A stretch of 64,000 nucleotides of DNA from Desulfobacterales bacterium (lineage in GTDB: Bacteria; Desulfobacterota; Desulfobacteria; Desulfobacterales; SURF-7): positions 51,849-115,848 of the forward strand of contig JANQFQ010000051.1 in the NCBI GenBank assembly GCA_028277765.1, given 5' to 3'. A program made the translations under genes and the position numbers. This document shows, piece by piece, positions 36,633-46,868 of this stretch. Numbering within the stretch: the stretch's first letter is position 1; every line of letters starts with the position of its first letter. Below the pieces are notes generated by a model, which did not search any database, had not been told where the DNA came from, and was given only the letters and a program-made list of their open reading frames with translations.

Positions 36633-37937
36633 ATGGAACCCCGTATTATTCTATATGTTTGTATATGCCATTTTATATTCTGTATAATTGCTTTAGGTGC
36701 ATGTTATCTTGTTTATAAGGGAAATTTCAAGTTCAAGTTCAGCTTCTTTCTGGTTCTGCTTTCAATGGTATCCATGTATTCAGGTGGGGTGATGTTTTAC
36801 AAGGAATTTACAATTTTACGTTTCATAGCTGTTTGTTTTTTTATTGGTTTAACAAACCACCTTGCAACCTTATGGTTTTCAAAATACCTTTATACACCTA
36901 TTTCTGAAATAAAAGTATGCCTTCAGTCTCTTGCGACCGGGGACTTTACCACAACAATGGACATAAAAACAAAAGATGAATTCGGCGAAATTTTTCAGCA
37001 GATGAACGAAATGGTCGTTGAAGTAGCATCTCTAATCGCCTCCATAAAAGAAAATTCCGATGACAATTTTAAATTGGCCGAAGAACTGTCATACCTTTCC
37101 AGCGGGATGTACGATAAAGCTTCCGACACATCCAGAACAACCGGTTCCGTTGCAACGTCAGCCCAAGAAATGAACACGAATATGGTTACTGTCGCTGATG
37201 CTGCTGAGCATGCTGCAAACAACATGAATATGGTAGCCACTTCTGTGGAAGATATGACAGGCAGTATTAATGGCATTGCACAGAATTCAGAAAAAGCCCG
37301 GGTGGTAACTGATGAAGCCGTAAACCAAGCGAAAAACACATCTACTAAAGTAGAGGAACTGGGGCAGGCAGCAAGGGACATAGGAAAGGTTACTGAAACG
37401 ATTACCGAGATATCAGAACAGACCAATTTGCTGGCGCTGAATGCCACAATTGAAGCAGCACGCGCCGGGGAAGCAGGAAAGGGTTTTGCTGTTGTCGCAG
37501 GAGAGATAAAAGAGCTGGCTCGTCAGACAGCGGATTCAACCCAGGAGATAAAAGAACTGATCGATAGGATTCAGGAAACATCCACTGGAACAGTTAAAGA
37601 GATAGAACAGATTACAAAGGTCATCAATGACGGCAATGATATTGTTTCAACAATTGCCGCTTCTGTGGAAGAACAGTCAATCACCACAAAGGAGATTGCC
37701 GGTAATGTGGCCAGCGCCTCAAAGGGTATGCAGGAAATCAGCAGGAATGTGACCAACAGTCTTGAATCCTCATCAATGATCGCTGAAAACATCTCAAGAG
37801 TTAACAAGGATGCTGGGGAAATGTCCGACAGTAGTTCAATGGTGAAAAGCCGTGCACAGAATCTCTCTTCAAAGGCTGAGATCCTGCAGGACAAGATCGG
37901 TAATTTCTCGATAGCAACAAATGCCGAATCTTCATAA
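36633..37937 (+). CDS. Methyl-accepting chemotaxis protein without sensory periplasmic domain
   Basis: 434 aa. Three hydrophobic stretches fill residues about 5-85 with no large external loop; a HAMP linker follows (YTPISEIKVCLQSLATGDFTTTM). The cytoplasmic part is a long coiled-coil with the signalling tip SEQTNLLALNATIEAARAGE. The missing ligand domain suggests it senses through the membrane, the HAMP region or a partner protein. No CheA or CheW gene lies in the window. It has a good ribosome site (CAGGAGCTTACA). Confidence 0.93.
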   Translation: MEPRIILYVCICHFIFCIIALGACYLVYKGNFKFKFSFFLVLLSMVSMYSGGVMFYKEFTILRFIAVCFFIGLTNHLATLWFSKYLYTPISEIKVCLQSLATGDFTTTMDIKTKDEFGEIFQQMNEMVVEVASLIASIKENSDDNFKLAEELSYLSSGMYDKASDTSRTTGSVATSAQEMNTNMVTVADAAEHAANNMNMVATSVEDMTGSINGIAQNSEKARVVTDEAVNQAKNTSTKVEELGQAARDIGKVTETITEISEQTNLLALNATIEAARAGEAGKGFAVVAGEIKELARQTADSTQEIKELIDRIQETSTGTVKEIEQITKVINDGNDIVSTIAASVEEQSITTKEIAGNVASASKGMQEISRNVTNSLESSSMIAENISRVNKDAGEMSDSSSMVKSRAQNLSSKAEILQDKIGNFSIATNAESS

Positions 37938-37967
37938 TATGGGAAGTTATAACTTAAGGAACTTTTC

Positions 37968-38654
37968 TTACTCCCCCGCCACATCCTTGCTGCAGTGTTT
38001 GCAAACTTTTGCCCGCTGTTTTATTATTTCTGCGCAAAAAGGGCATTCCCTTGTAAAGTGCCGGGCATGTATCGCACTAACCGATTTTTCTGCCTGCTCA
38101 TTTATAAGCGGGTTGCCGAAGTTGTAGCTCTTCAACGGTTCTATTGCTTCGACATCTCCAATATCTCCAAGCATTTCAGCAGCTTTCAGCCTTACTCGCG
38201 CTGGTTCTGTGGGATCAAGGAGCAGCTTTAAAACTTCAACCCAGTTTTTAGACACATAAAAATCCGCCAGCATTGCAAACCCCCTTTTTGTGGCTTCCTT
38301 GAGCTGTTCTTCAGCAAGCATGACTTCGTTGTCTACAATCTGGCCTTTTGCGCCCATGGGGCTGAACACCGGTATGCATTCATATTGGTCTGTGCCAGGA
38401 TAGTTCATGCACCTGTATGAGGCTTTATGCGCGAATTTTTCCTCAATATCCTTCCATCCCTTTTTATACATGGAACAGTCATCATTAAAACATATGAAAA
38501 GATACGGAGCGCCCCATCCAAGCCCATCACTAAACGTGATCGGCGGGACTTCCCATATGCTCATTTCCTGACTGCAGTGCGGACATATTGGCTTGTCCTG
38601 CTCGAGAATTCTTTCTAAATACTGTTCTTTTGTTTCAATCGTCATTGTTTTCAC
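37968..38654 (-). CDS. HEAT-like repeat protein flanked by two zinc ribbons
   Basis: 228 aa. Cysteine pairs near the N-terminus (CPHCSQEM) and at the C-terminus (CPFCAEIIKQRAKVCKHC, a classic zinc-ribbon end) bracket a short HEAT-like helical pair (RVRLKAAEMLGDIGDVEAIEPL). No signal peptide. It is probably a scaffold or binding protein; no catalytic motif. The start may be GTG at 38654 or the ATG three codons later. Confidence 0.75.
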   Translation of the reverse strand: MKTMTIETKEQYLERILEQDKPICPHCSQEMSIWEVPPITFSDGLGWGAPYLFICFNDDCSMYKKGWKDIEEKFAHKASYRCMNYPGTDQYECIPVFSPMGAKGQIVDNEVMLAEEQLKEATKRGFAMLADFYVSKNWVEVLKLLLDPTEPARVRLKAAEMLGDIGDVEAIEPLKSYNFGNPLINEQAEKSVSAIHARHFTRECPFCAEIIKQRAKVCKHCSKDVAGE

Positions 38655-38780
38655 CCAAACACTGGCCGGAAAAATTCACCGGCTGTATCCTCTCTATTTA
38701 ATTAATTAAAAATCAAAAGCTAAATTAAGGTTACTTTGCCTGTTTGTCAACAAGTGTTCAGAGAAAACCTGAGAGTGAAT

Positions 38781-38860
38781 GACCTCCCATTTAACAGGAG
38801 GCGTACATGAAATTTTTAAACATTCAGTTTTTTTGGTTCTTTTGTTGGTTTGTCCAATAA
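38781..38860 (+). other. Intergenic leader: hairpin-masked ribosome site and 17-codon frame
   Basis: In the 420-bp gap before dinB, CCTCC (38783-38787) can pair with the ribosome site GGAGG (38797-38801), six bases ahead of an ATG (38807). The frame gives a 17-residue hydrophobic peptide ending at 38860. A shift of frame near TTTTGTTGG would continue as ...LLVCPINSAGS..., like the start of a signal peptide. It may be the remnant of an exported protein gene. The rest of the gap is AT-rich with nothing else recognised. Confidence 0.3.
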
Positions 38861-39074
38861 ATTCAGCAGGTTCTATGTCTTTAACGTTATTCTGGTATTC
38901 CCTCTAAAAAGAAGCGGGATTTCCGTTTTGCTACGACCAGCTATCTAGTATCTATCACCCACCCAGGTCCTTATCAGGCAAGATACGCTTAAGCTCGCTC
39001 GTTCCATTGATTATCGGCACAACTAATAAAAAAACATATCTTATTTTTAAAAAATATCCTATATTTTAATTATC

Positions 39075-40253
39075 ATGATCCTCCATATTGACATGGACGC
39101 CTTTTATGCTTCAGTGGAACAACTTGATAATCCAAATTATAAAGGAAAACCGGTTGTTGTTGGAGGAACATCCAATAGAAGTGTGGTTTCAGCTGCCAGC
39201 TATGAAGCAAGAAAGTTTGGAGTTCATTCTGCCATGCCAATGTATCAGGCAAAACAGAAGTGTCCTGATGCTGTTGTACTTCCCACCAGGATGGCGCGAT
39301 ACAAAGAAGTATCAAAAAAAGTCATATCTCTTTTGAAAACATTTTCACCCCTTGTGGAACAGGTCTCAATTGATGAAGCATATGTGGACATAACCGGCTG
39401 CGACCGTCTCCATGGCCCACCGGTTGAAATCGCTCACAAAATAAAAAAACAGATCTGGGAAGAAGTGAATCTGAAATGTTCCGTCGGCATTGCTCCAAAC
39501 AAGATGCTGGCAAAAATCGCTTCGGACCTGGATAAGCCAGACGGTCTGTACATCATTGAACCGGATAAAGCCCATGATTTTATGGTGGGTCTTCCTGTTC
39601 ATAAAATTCCCGGGGTCGGGAAAAAGACATGGAAGAAACTTGAAAAAATGGGTATAAAGACCCTTGGTGACACAAAAAACATACCTGAAAAAACAATTCT
39701 GGAAAAACTCGGAAAATTCGGCCATACACTTTTAGATATCTCTTCCGGTCTCAGCAGGTCCTCTGTAGCCCCGGTAAGAGAACATAAATCCGTAAGCTCT
39801 GAAACCACCTTTGACAGAGACACGAATGACCTAAAAAGAATAAAAGAATACCTTCTAATTCAGTCTGAAGAGGTCGGCAGGGAACTGCGAAAAAAAAATG
39901 TTAAGGCTAAAACAATACAGATAAAGATTAAAGAGTCTGATTTTCGGTTACGTACCAGGAGCAGAACCTTAACTGTACCCACCCAATCATCAGATATTAT
40001 ATACAAGACCGCGGCTGACCTCCTTGACAACTTTAAAGCTTCAAAAAAAATCAGGCTTATCGGCGTGGGGGCTGCCGGGTTTGTTCCATTATCATCCCCC
40101 ATTCAGCTGGACCTTTTTGAAAATATTAAAAAAAAGGACAACCGCTGGGAAACGGTTGACAAAACAGTTGATAAAATCTCAAAAAAGTTCGGAAAAGATG
40201 TGGTCAAACGGGCAACTCTTTGTGACAAAAAGGATGGTCCCGCAAAAACTTAA
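39075..40253 (+). CDS. dinB: DNA polymerase IV (Y family)
   Basis: 392 aa. ILHIDMDAFYASVEQLDN and VSIDEAYVDITG carry the catalytic acids; PVVVGG and SYEARKFGVHSAMP bind the incoming base; SVGIAPNKMLAKIASDLDKPDG and PGVGKKTWKKLEKMGI are the helix-hairpin-helix regions. QLDLF (344-348) is a beta-clamp-binding motif. It performs error-prone translesion synthesis. No LexA-like box was recognised upstream. Confidence 0.97.
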   Translation: MILHIDMDAFYASVEQLDNPNYKGKPVVVGGTSNRSVVSAASYEARKFGVHSAMPMYQAKQKCPDAVVLPTRMARYKEVSKKVISLLKTFSPLVEQVSIDEAYVDITGCDRLHGPPVEIAHKIKKQIWEEVNLKCSVGIAPNKMLAKIASDLDKPDGLYIIEPDKAHDFMVGLPVHKIPGVGKKTWKKLEKMGIKTLGDTKNIPEKTILEKLGKFGHTLLDISSGLSRSSVAPVREHKSVSSETTFDRDTNDLKRIKEYLLIQSEEVGRELRKKNVKAKTIQIKIKESDFRLRTRSRTLTVPTQSSDIIYKTAADLLDNFKASKKIRLIGVGAAGFVPLSSPIQLDLFENIKKKDNRWETVDKTVDKISKKFGKDVVKRATLCDKKDGPAKT

Positions 40254-40361
40254 CTTGCTAACTCCGTTAAATTACTTTATTATTATGTTGATTTTTCTTG
40301 AAAACAACAGGTTTTAAGAAAAAAGAAGTTAAATGATTTTCATCTTCAGGAGTTTTTTCAA

Positions 40362-43300
40362 ATGCCCGGAAAACCAACTTATGAGGAACTGAAAAGGAGA
40401 ATAGCTGAGCTTGAATCCGCCAATGAAATCCTCCGGGAAAGCGAAGATAGATTTAAAACCATATTAGAGAATGTCAACGACGTCATCGTTTATGCGGATG
40501 TAAACGGGACCCTCATAGATGTTAACGGTCAAACAGAGTCCTTGTCCGGTTATAAACGTGACGAGCTGATAGGAAAAAAAATTTTTACTGAGTTCGATGT
40601 TTTAAGTCCAACAGACCATGAAAAAGTGGTTACCATTTTTAACAATGTAATTGCAGGAAAACCAACCACAACAACTGAATTTGAACTTTTTCGTAAAGAC
40701 AGAACTAAAGTTATTGTTGAAGCAAACTCCAGAACCATCAAAAAAGACGGCAAGATAATTGGAATCCTTAATACCCTGAGAGATATTACCGCCCGGAGAA
40801 AGTCAGAGGAAAAAATTCGAAAAAGAGAAGAGCAGATGTCTCTTGCGCTAAAAGCAGCCGATTTTGGCTTGTGGGACTGGCATATACCAACAGGCAAATT
40901 AGGCATGGGGAAACGCCCGGTTGGAGAAATCGGATATGTGGATGGTGATATCGACCCGTACGTAGACTCATGGTACAATAAGCTTCATCCTGATGATGCT
41001 AAAGCAGTTGCGGATGCTTACAACAACTATATTTCCGGACATAACCGCCTGTTTACCAAAGAATACAGGATCCTGTCCAAGTCCAACGAATACAGATGGG
41101 TTCAGGTATATGGAAAGATTATTGAAAAGGACAGTGACGGTAATCCTGTCCGTTTTGTAGGCATATATCGTGATATTAACGACCAGAAAAACGCAGAAGC
41201 AGCTTTGCGGGAGAGTGAAAAAAGGCGTCAGGATATTCTCGACAGTATGATTGACGGGATCACCATCACAAACATGGAAGGGAAAATTATTGACATAAAC
41301 AAAGCAACCACTCAGCAGTTTGGTTATACAAAGGAGGAGGTCCTGGGGAAAACCCCAGCAGAGGTATTCCTTGATGAAGCAGATGCATTAAAATTCCATA
41401 CCCGTGTGGAGGATATGTTGGGTGGAGAGAGCATTATTGGCGATGAGTATCTTGGGACACATAAAAATGGAACAACTTTTCCCATTGGTGTCAGTCTATC
41501 GGTTATCAAGGACAACGATGGCACCCTTAACTCAGTTATTGCCACACATCGGGATATATCGCGGCAAAAAGAAGCAGAGAAACAACTGCGGGATAGTGAA
41601 GAAAAATTCAAGATGATTTTTGAAAACGCGAATGATGAAATCATCTATCATACTGTTGACGGAAAGGTAATTGATGTAAATGATAAAATTGAAGAGATAT
41701 TCGGTTATACCCGTGAAGAACTCCTGGGGAAACATCTGAGAGATTATACTTTTTTTTCTCCTGAAAACCTGGAAAAAGTTATAACCCACCTAAAAGGGGT
41801 TATTAAAGAAGAAGTGCCAAAGCTCGCTGAATTCGAAGGTATCCGTAAAGACGGTTCAAAAGTTTTTATAGAAGTAAATTACCAGCTAATAAAAAAAGAT
41901 GGAAAAGTAGAAGGGGTATTAAACATTGTTAGGGATGTTACTGAACGGAAACTGGCAGAGAAAACATTGAAAGCCAGCGAGGAACGTTACAGGGTTCTGG
42001 CGGAAAACGTTAAGGATGTCATATGGATCATGGATCTTGATACATTAATGTTTCCCTATTTCAGTCCTTCGGTTGAACCGATTATTTTTTATACCCCCTC
42101 AGAGACAGTAACAATGAGTTTGGTAGACTTTGTATCACCAGAAACATACCATTATCTGATGGGCATATTAAAAGAAGAACTGGACCTAGAAGAGACCGAA
42201 GACGCTGATCCTTCCCGGTCACGTACTGTTGAGTTCGAGGTCTTAAAAAAAGATGGCTCAGCGGTATGGACAGAAAGCATCATGAGATTTCTCAGGAATT
42301 CCAAAGGAAAGGCTGTAAGTATAATAGGTGTTACCCGCGATATCAGCTTACGGAAAAAGACCAGGGAAGAACTTAAGGTGGCAAAAAGGAATGCTGAAGA
42401 ATCAGCCAAAGCCAAAAGTCAGTTTTTGGCCAATATGAGCCATGAAATCCGAACACCTTTAAACGGAGTCAACGGGATGAGCAGCCTCTTGCTCGATACA
42501 GAGCTCACCCAAGAACAACAGGAATACGCGGAAGCCATTCAGACGTCCGCTTACTCCCTGATGTCTTTAGTTAATGATATTCTTGATTTTTCAAAAATTG
42601 AGGCCGGTAAAATAACCCTTGAAAAGTATAATTTTAATTTAAGACTGATTATTGATGAAATAACCGATATTCTTACGATCAGCGCGCATAAAAAAGGACT
42701 CAATTTTACATGTAATATCCATCCGGATGTACCATCTTTTTATACGGGTGATCCCGGCAAACTAAAACAGATTCTGGTTAACCTAACGGATAACGCTGTC
42801 AAGTTTACTGAAAAAGGAGAAGTCGTTATAAATATTACTGCGGAAAAGGAAACAGAGGTCGGCGTCACCCTCAGTTTTGCCATAAGAGACACTGGCATCG
42901 GTATACCCGCAGACCGCATGGATTCTCTTTTCAAGTCCTTTTACCAGGCAGATGCATCAATGAGCAGAAAATACGGTGGCACAGGCCTGGGACTGGCTAT
43001 TTCAAAACAACTTTCTGAACTGATGGGCGGTTCCATATGTGTGGAAAGTACAGAGGGTGATGGTACAACCTTCTGGTTTAAAATTGTTCTGGAAAAACAG
43101 AAGCCCAGCCCAGATGACGTTGATTTTATTCCTGATGATCTTAAAGACAAACGTTCAACTCTATTTGACTCCCAGGTCAAACAATATAAAGAAGAATCCG
43201 TGTCAGCAGGAGGCCTGAAAGAAAACACCAAAAGCTTCAATTTTTTCCTTGATGAAGAAAGCAGGAAAAAGGTCAGGATTCTTCTAGTAGAAGATAATGT

Positions 43301-43667
43301 CATAAGTCTCAATTTCGCTATGCAACTTATAAAAAAAATGAACTTCAGTGTCGACACCGCTTCAAACGGCAAAGAGGCCATATCCGCTTTGGAGACTTCA
43401 TCTTACGACCTGGTACTTATGGATATCCAGATGCCGGAAATGGACGGTTTTGAAGCCATGAAACATATCCGCGATCACCGTTCAAAGTTAATAAATCCGG
43501 AAGTGCCTGTTGTCGCTATGACAGCACACGCGATGAAAGAGGACCAGCAACAATGCCTTGAAGCGGGCATGGACGATTATATTTCAAAGCCGGTCAGGCC
43601 AAACACCCTTGCTTCGGTGATTGACAGAGTTCTTAAAGCATCTAAATCCAAAAACATAGCAAAATAA
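40362..43667 (+). CDS. Cytosolic hybrid histidine kinase with five PAS-type domains and one receiver
   Basis: 1101 aa, no membrane helices. Five PAS/PAC units in order: about 25-145, 150-280 (PAS_3 type, DFGLWDWHIPTG), 282-410, 412-530 and 532-665. Then HisKA with NMSHEIRTPLNG (His about 693), HATPase (NLTDNAVKFTE, DTGIGIPADR, GGTGLGLAIS) and a C-terminal receiver with acidic LLVEDN, LMDIQMPEMDG (Asp about 1019) and ISKP. PAS1 and PAS4 are close copies, indicating internal duplication. There is no Hpt domain, so a partner is needed. It follows dinB by 108 bp and starts with CAGGAG before the ATG. Confidence 0.95.
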   Translation: MPGKPTYEELKRRIAELESANEILRESEDRFKTILENVNDVIVYADVNGTLIDVNGQTESLSGYKRDELIGKKIFTEFDVLSPTDHEKVVTIFNNVIAGKPTTTTEFELFRKDRTKVIVEANSRTIKKDGKIIGILNTLRDITARRKSEEKIRKREEQMSLALKAADFGLWDWHIPTGKLGMGKRPVGEIGYVDGDIDPYVDSWYNKLHPDDAKAVADAYNNYISGHNRLFTKEYRILSKSNEYRWVQVYGKIIEKDSDGNPVRFVGIYRDINDQKNAEAALRESEKRRQDILDSMIDGITITNMEGKIIDINKATTQQFGYTKEEVLGKTPAEVFLDEADALKFHTRVEDMLGGESIIGDEYLGTHKNGTTFPIGVSLSVIKDNDGTLNSVIATHRDISRQKEAEKQLRDSEEKFKMIFENANDEIIYHTVDGKVIDVNDKIEEIFGYTREELLGKHLRDYTFFSPENLEKVITHLKGVIKEEVPKLAEFEGIRKDGSKVFIEVNYQLIKKDGKVEGVLNIVRDVTERKLAEKTLKASEERYRVLAENVKDVIWIMDLDTLMFPYFSPSVEPIIFYTPSETVTMSLVDFVSPETYHYLMGILKEELDLEETEDADPSRSRTVEFEVLKKDGSAVWTESIMRFLRNSKGKAVSIIGVTRDISLRKKTREELKVAKRNAEESAKAKSQFLANMSHEIRTPLNGVNGMSSLLLDTELTQEQQEYAEAIQTSAYSLMSLVNDILDFSKIEAGKITLEKYNFNLRLIIDEITDILTISAHKKGLNFTCNIHPDVPSFYTGDPGKLKQILVNLTDNAVKFTEKGEVVINITAEKETEVGVTLSFAIRDTGIGIPADRMDSLFKSFYQADASMSRKYGGTGLGLAISKQLSELMGGSICVESTEGDGTTFWFKIVLEKQKPSPDDVDFIPDDLKDKRSTLFDSQVKQYKEESVSAGGLKENTKSFNFFLDEESRKKVRILLVEDNVISLNFAMQLIKKMNFSVDTASNGKEAISALETSSYDLVLMDIQMPEMDGFEAMKHIRDHRSKLINPEVPVVAMTAHAMKEDQQQCLEAGMDDYISKPVRPNTLASVIDRVLKASKSKNIAK

Positions 43668-43688
43668 TTATGGACAAGATAATGCGGA

Positions 43689-44963
43689 TTAATGGATTGA
43701 CTCAACGATAAGGGGACGCAATTTCCGCTGCAGGACAGAATATGAAAAATGCCGTGTGGCTGTGGCATAGTTGTGTTCAACCATTTTCGCACAAAGGTTT
43801 GTATCCTTAAGCACTTCACGTGTTTTTCGAACAGTCTTTTCAGTTACATATCCTGCAATTTCAATTACAGAAAATCCTTTTGGCTTGATATCTGTCGTAT
43901 AGATTGAATAATTGTTTACCACGATAGGTTTTTTAAAATATACAGCTTCCAGAAAAGCGTTCCCAAAACCTTCGATATTGGACGGATAAGTAACAATATC
44001 CGCATGGGGATAAATGTCTTCCAGGGTGTATACTTTCTGCCCTGATTCCGTGACACCTCTTCTTTCATTAATGATGTCTGAAACAAAGACCGTATCTACT
44101 TCCAACAGTTTTGAATAATCTCTTAACCTGTTCTCATAATCATAGCCTTCGTCGCCCGAAGCATGTGAAATGACCAGCTTTGCTTTCATGTTCAGCCTGC
44201 TGACAAGTTCAATCGCGTGTTCTATACCTTTCCGTTGAACTATCCTGGTGGGCTGGAGGACAAAAATTTCATCATCCTTAATACCAAGTGCCTGCCGTAC
44301 ATCAGAAGCGTATTCATCAGGTGGCGGCGGAGGGTTTTCAAAATCCATTACATTCGGAATAATCGTGCTCGATATGCCGGTTCTAAGACTCAGCTGATTA
44401 TCCGCAGAAGAGTTGATGACCACGTTACGGATCATAGACAGGTGGGGAGGAAAAGCCATATTAAGGTATTCCCAGACAGAGTTGGTTAAAAACCGTTGTC
44501 TTTCCCAAAAAAAATCATGATGATGAGCGATGGTTGGCATACCAATTTCTGAAACAATCTCTGTAATAGCAATGCCGAGGGGGATGTTCAGCGGAATTGT
44601 CAGAGCGTTTTCAGGGACCAGAAGATCGAGGTTGAATTTTTCTATGAATTTATAAAGATGATCTTTTATGATTTCTTTTATTTCATGGATTTTCTGTGTG
44701 ATAAACCTGCCGCGGACCGTTACGCCAAAGCAGTTTTCATAAATATTCCTGATTTCTGGGTGGGAAAAGTGGGCTTCATCAAGGCAGTATGAATTTTCCG
44801 GAGGTGTATCAAGTTCTCCGGCAAAATAATAGCAATTAAAACCATCCTTTATAAAAACATTTGCCCATTTTTCAGTTTCAAGGGAAACACCGTCTGTTCC
44901 GGCAAACCTGGTTGAAATAAAACCGACATTATGAGTCCTGCCGCATATTCTACACTTTCCCAA
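43689..44963 (-). CDS. Family 4 glycosyltransferase (GT-B)
   Basis: 424 aa. N-terminal domain: GFISTRFAGTDGVSLETEKWANVF (donor-acceptor cleft glycine) and THHHDFFWERQR-like segment (AHHHDFFWERQRF). C-terminal: VLQPTRIVQRKGIEHAIELVSRL and NIEGFGNAFLEAVYFKKPIVVN, the EX7E signature of GT4. It begins with CRICGR, a pair of cysteines not needed for the fold. It may modify lipopolysaccharide or compatible-solute glycans; the acceptor is unknown. Confidence 0.93.
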   Translation of the reverse strand: MGKCRICGRTHNVGFISTRFAGTDGVSLETEKWANVFIKDGFNCYYFAGELDTPPENSYCLDEAHFSHPEIRNIYENCFGVTVRGRFITQKIHEIKEIIKDHLYKFIEKFNLDLLVPENALTIPLNIPLGIAITEIVSEIGMPTIAHHHDFFWERQRFLTNSVWEYLNMAFPPHLSMIRNVVINSSADNQLSLRTGISSTIIPNVMDFENPPPPPDEYASDVRQALGIKDDEIFVLQPTRIVQRKGIEHAIELVSRLNMKAKLVISHASGDEGYDYENRLRDYSKLLEVDTVFVSDIINERRGVTESGQKVYTLEDIYPHADIVTYPSNIEGFGNAFLEAVYFKKPIVVNNYSIYTTDIKPKGFSVIEIAGYVTEKTVRKTREVLKDTNLCAKMVEHNYATATRHFSYSVLQRKLRPLIVESIH

Positions 44964-45009
44964 AATTACTCCTTAAATACAGCCCTTAAAGCATCATCCT
45001 GGTCATCGA

Positions 45010-45468
45010 TTATAGGAGATATCCTCCAAGCCTGTCATAGTGGTCCATAGAACAAAACTCCGCACCAACCTGATTGCCCCTGACAGACCTGACAACAGCT
45101 TCCCTTTTTATCGGTGACCTGGGCTGGTCATCAAGGTTAAATTCAACCAAGATTTTTTCACCGACTTCCAGTTTCTGATCCAGGCTCAATTCAAATCCCA
45201 GCCCGGAAACAGACACATCCGTTATTGTTATAAGCCCCCTGCCCCCTTTTTCTCTTGAAAACGCACCCGGCAGTCGGGTCTCTTTCCTGTAATGTTTTCT
45301 TCGTTCAAGAATGGCAGTATATGTATTTCCGCACTTGCACTTACATTTAACGATGACCGCCTTATCTGTCTTTTTATACATGGAGACATCAGTTGTTTTC
45401 GCATGCTGACACTCAGGACACACAAAAGTAGCCTGATTGTTAATGTTGATATATACTTTAACAGTCAT
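45010..45468 (-). CDS. PilZ domain protein with zinc-ribbon-like N-terminus
   Basis: 152 aa. An N-terminal pair of cysteines (FVCPECQHAKT) and CKCKCGNTYT form a probable zinc ribbon (about 15-50). The PilZ domain (about 54-150) has a full c-di-GMP motif: RKHYRKETR (RxxxR) and DVSVSGLGFEL (DxSxxG). It is therefore the more convincing c-di-GMP receptor of the two PilZ proteins in this window. It follows the GT4 gene in the same direction, separated by 46 bp. Confidence 0.9.
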   Translation of the reverse strand: MTVKVYININNQATFVCPECQHAKTTDVSMYKKTDKAVIVKCKCKCGNTYTAILERRKHYRKETRLPGAFSREKGGRGLITITDVSVSGLGFELSLDQKLEVGEKILVEFNLDDQPRSPIKREAVVRSVRGNQVGAEFCSMDHYDRLGGYLL

Positions 45469-45659
45469 TTAAAAACGCATATCTCCAAATTATATATTGA
45501 GTCTTTTTCTGTTTTGTATCAATAATGGTGTTCTGTAAAAAAAGTTGAAACTAATAATATTAATACAGTTATATACTTATATATATGAATATATTAGCAG
45601 AAATAAGTCAAGGGAAAATTGTTTATCTATCAACATGGATTGTTCCTGGAGGATAAGAC

Positions 45660-46751
45660 ATGGAGACAATAAAAAGCCGGCTGATACTATTAAAAGGACG
45701 TAAGAACAAATCTTCTTCAGACTGGCGGGCGATTCTATCTTCAAGTATTGTAACCGCAGATCAATTGAAAAAATATCTGTCTGTGAACACAGAAGAAGTA
45801 TATAAAACAGCTTCAACATATCCTTTGCAGATAAACAGATATTTTCTCTCCCTCATTAAAAAGAAAAATGATCCCATGTGGAAGCAGGTTGTTCCGGATA
45901 TTAGAGAACTCTCTGACTCCCAGGGCACTGATGACCCTCTTATGGAAGAACAGTTCTCCCCGGTTCTAAACCTGATACACCGGTATCCTGACAGAGTTCT
46001 TTTTATTGTTTCTAATCGCTGCGCTGTCTTCTGCCGTTTTTGTACACGGAAAAGATTGATCGGTCGCCGGTCAACGGTTTCTGAAGATTCCATAAAAAGG
46101 GGAGTCGATTATATAAGTCAAAACCCGGCCATAAAGGATGTGATCCTGTCAGGAGGCGATCCGCTTTTGCTGGAAGACGAGGTGATTTATCATATTCTGG
46201 TACAACTCCGCGCCATACCCCATATAAAAACAATCCGCTTTCATACACGGGCGGTCAGCACCCTGCCCCAACGCATAACTGAAAGGCTTGTATCCATCTT
46301 AAAACAATTTCATCCAATTTATATCAATACCCATTTTAACCATCCTGATGAAGTAACATCTGAAGTGATAACAGCATCCACAATGCTCGCGGAAGGGGGA
46401 ATTCCCCTGGGCTGTCAGACAGTGCTGCTAAAGGGGGTTAATGATAATTCAAACACAATGAAGCGTCTGATGACAAAACTGCTGCAAATAAGAATCCGGC
46501 CGTATTATATCCATCATCCTGATATTGTAAAAGGCACAAGGCACTTCCGACCGTCCATCAATAAAGGTCTGGCCATAATGAAATCCATGCGAGGTCACCT
46601 CTCCGGCATGTGTATCCCGCAATATATGATCGATTTGCCCGGCGGTGGCGGAAAGGTACCTCTTCTTCCTGATTATATAAAAAAAATAAAAGACGGAAGA
46701 ATGAAAGTGGAAAGTTTTGACGGTAAATACTACGAGTATCCAATGGACTAA
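45660..46751 (+). CDS. Lysine 2,3-aminomutase/EpmB-family radical SAM enzyme
   Basis: 363 aa. Cluster motif CAVFCRFCTRKR (Cys about 121, 125, 128), SAM-binding DVILSGGDPLLLEDEV, HTRAVSTLPQRIT, and the PLP lysine in DLPGGGGKVPLLPDY (about 329). The family moves the amino group of lysine from C2 to C3; uses include beta-lysine modification of EF-P and osmolyte or antibiotic synthesis. It lacks the C-terminal zinc-binding tail of clostridial KamA, so it is nearer to EpmB in length. No epmA-like gene is adjacent; a repeat and the YcaO gene follow. Confidence 0.9.
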   Translation: METIKSRLILLKGRKNKSSSDWRAILSSSIVTADQLKKYLSVNTEEVYKTASTYPLQINRYFLSLIKKKNDPMWKQVVPDIRELSDSQGTDDPLMEEQFSPVLNLIHRYPDRVLFIVSNRCAVFCRFCTRKRLIGRRSTVSEDSIKRGVDYISQNPAIKDVILSGGDPLLLEDEVIYHILVQLRAIPHIKTIRFHTRAVSTLPQRITERLVSILKQFHPIYINTHFNHPDEVTSEVITASTMLAEGGIPLGCQTVLLKGVNDNSNTMKRLMTKLLQIRIRPYYIHHPDIVKGTRHFRPSINKGLAIMKSMRGHLSGMCIPQYMIDLPGGGGKVPLLPDYIKKIKDGRMKVESFDGKYYEYPMD

Positions 46752-46791
46752 TTGTAGGTCATTTGGACAAAAATGTTGCGATAATAAGTTT

Positions 46792-46868
46792 TCGTAAGGT
46801 GGGCTATGCCCACCAAATAAAACAGAATACATTTTTAATCGGTTGTTGTGGGCATAGCTCACCCTACA
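46792..46868. repeat. Second copy of the GTAGGGTGAGCTGTGCCC inverted repeat
   Basis: Inverted pair 46792-46814 (TCGTAAGGTGGGCTATGCCC) and 46841-46868 (GGGCATAGCTCACCCTACA). Same family as the pair at 8644-8721, between the aminomutase and YcaO genes. Confidence 0.75.

Noticed and set aside
37968..38654. Possible PBS-lyase (phycobilisome) identity of the HEAT-like protein
   Set aside because: Only one short HEAT-like pair is present and the flanking zinc ribbons point to a generic binding protein.
46449..46862. Minus-strand frame of 137 codons opposite the aminomutase
   Set aside because: It covers the aminomutase catalytic end and runs into a palindromic repeat; no ribosome site or domain.
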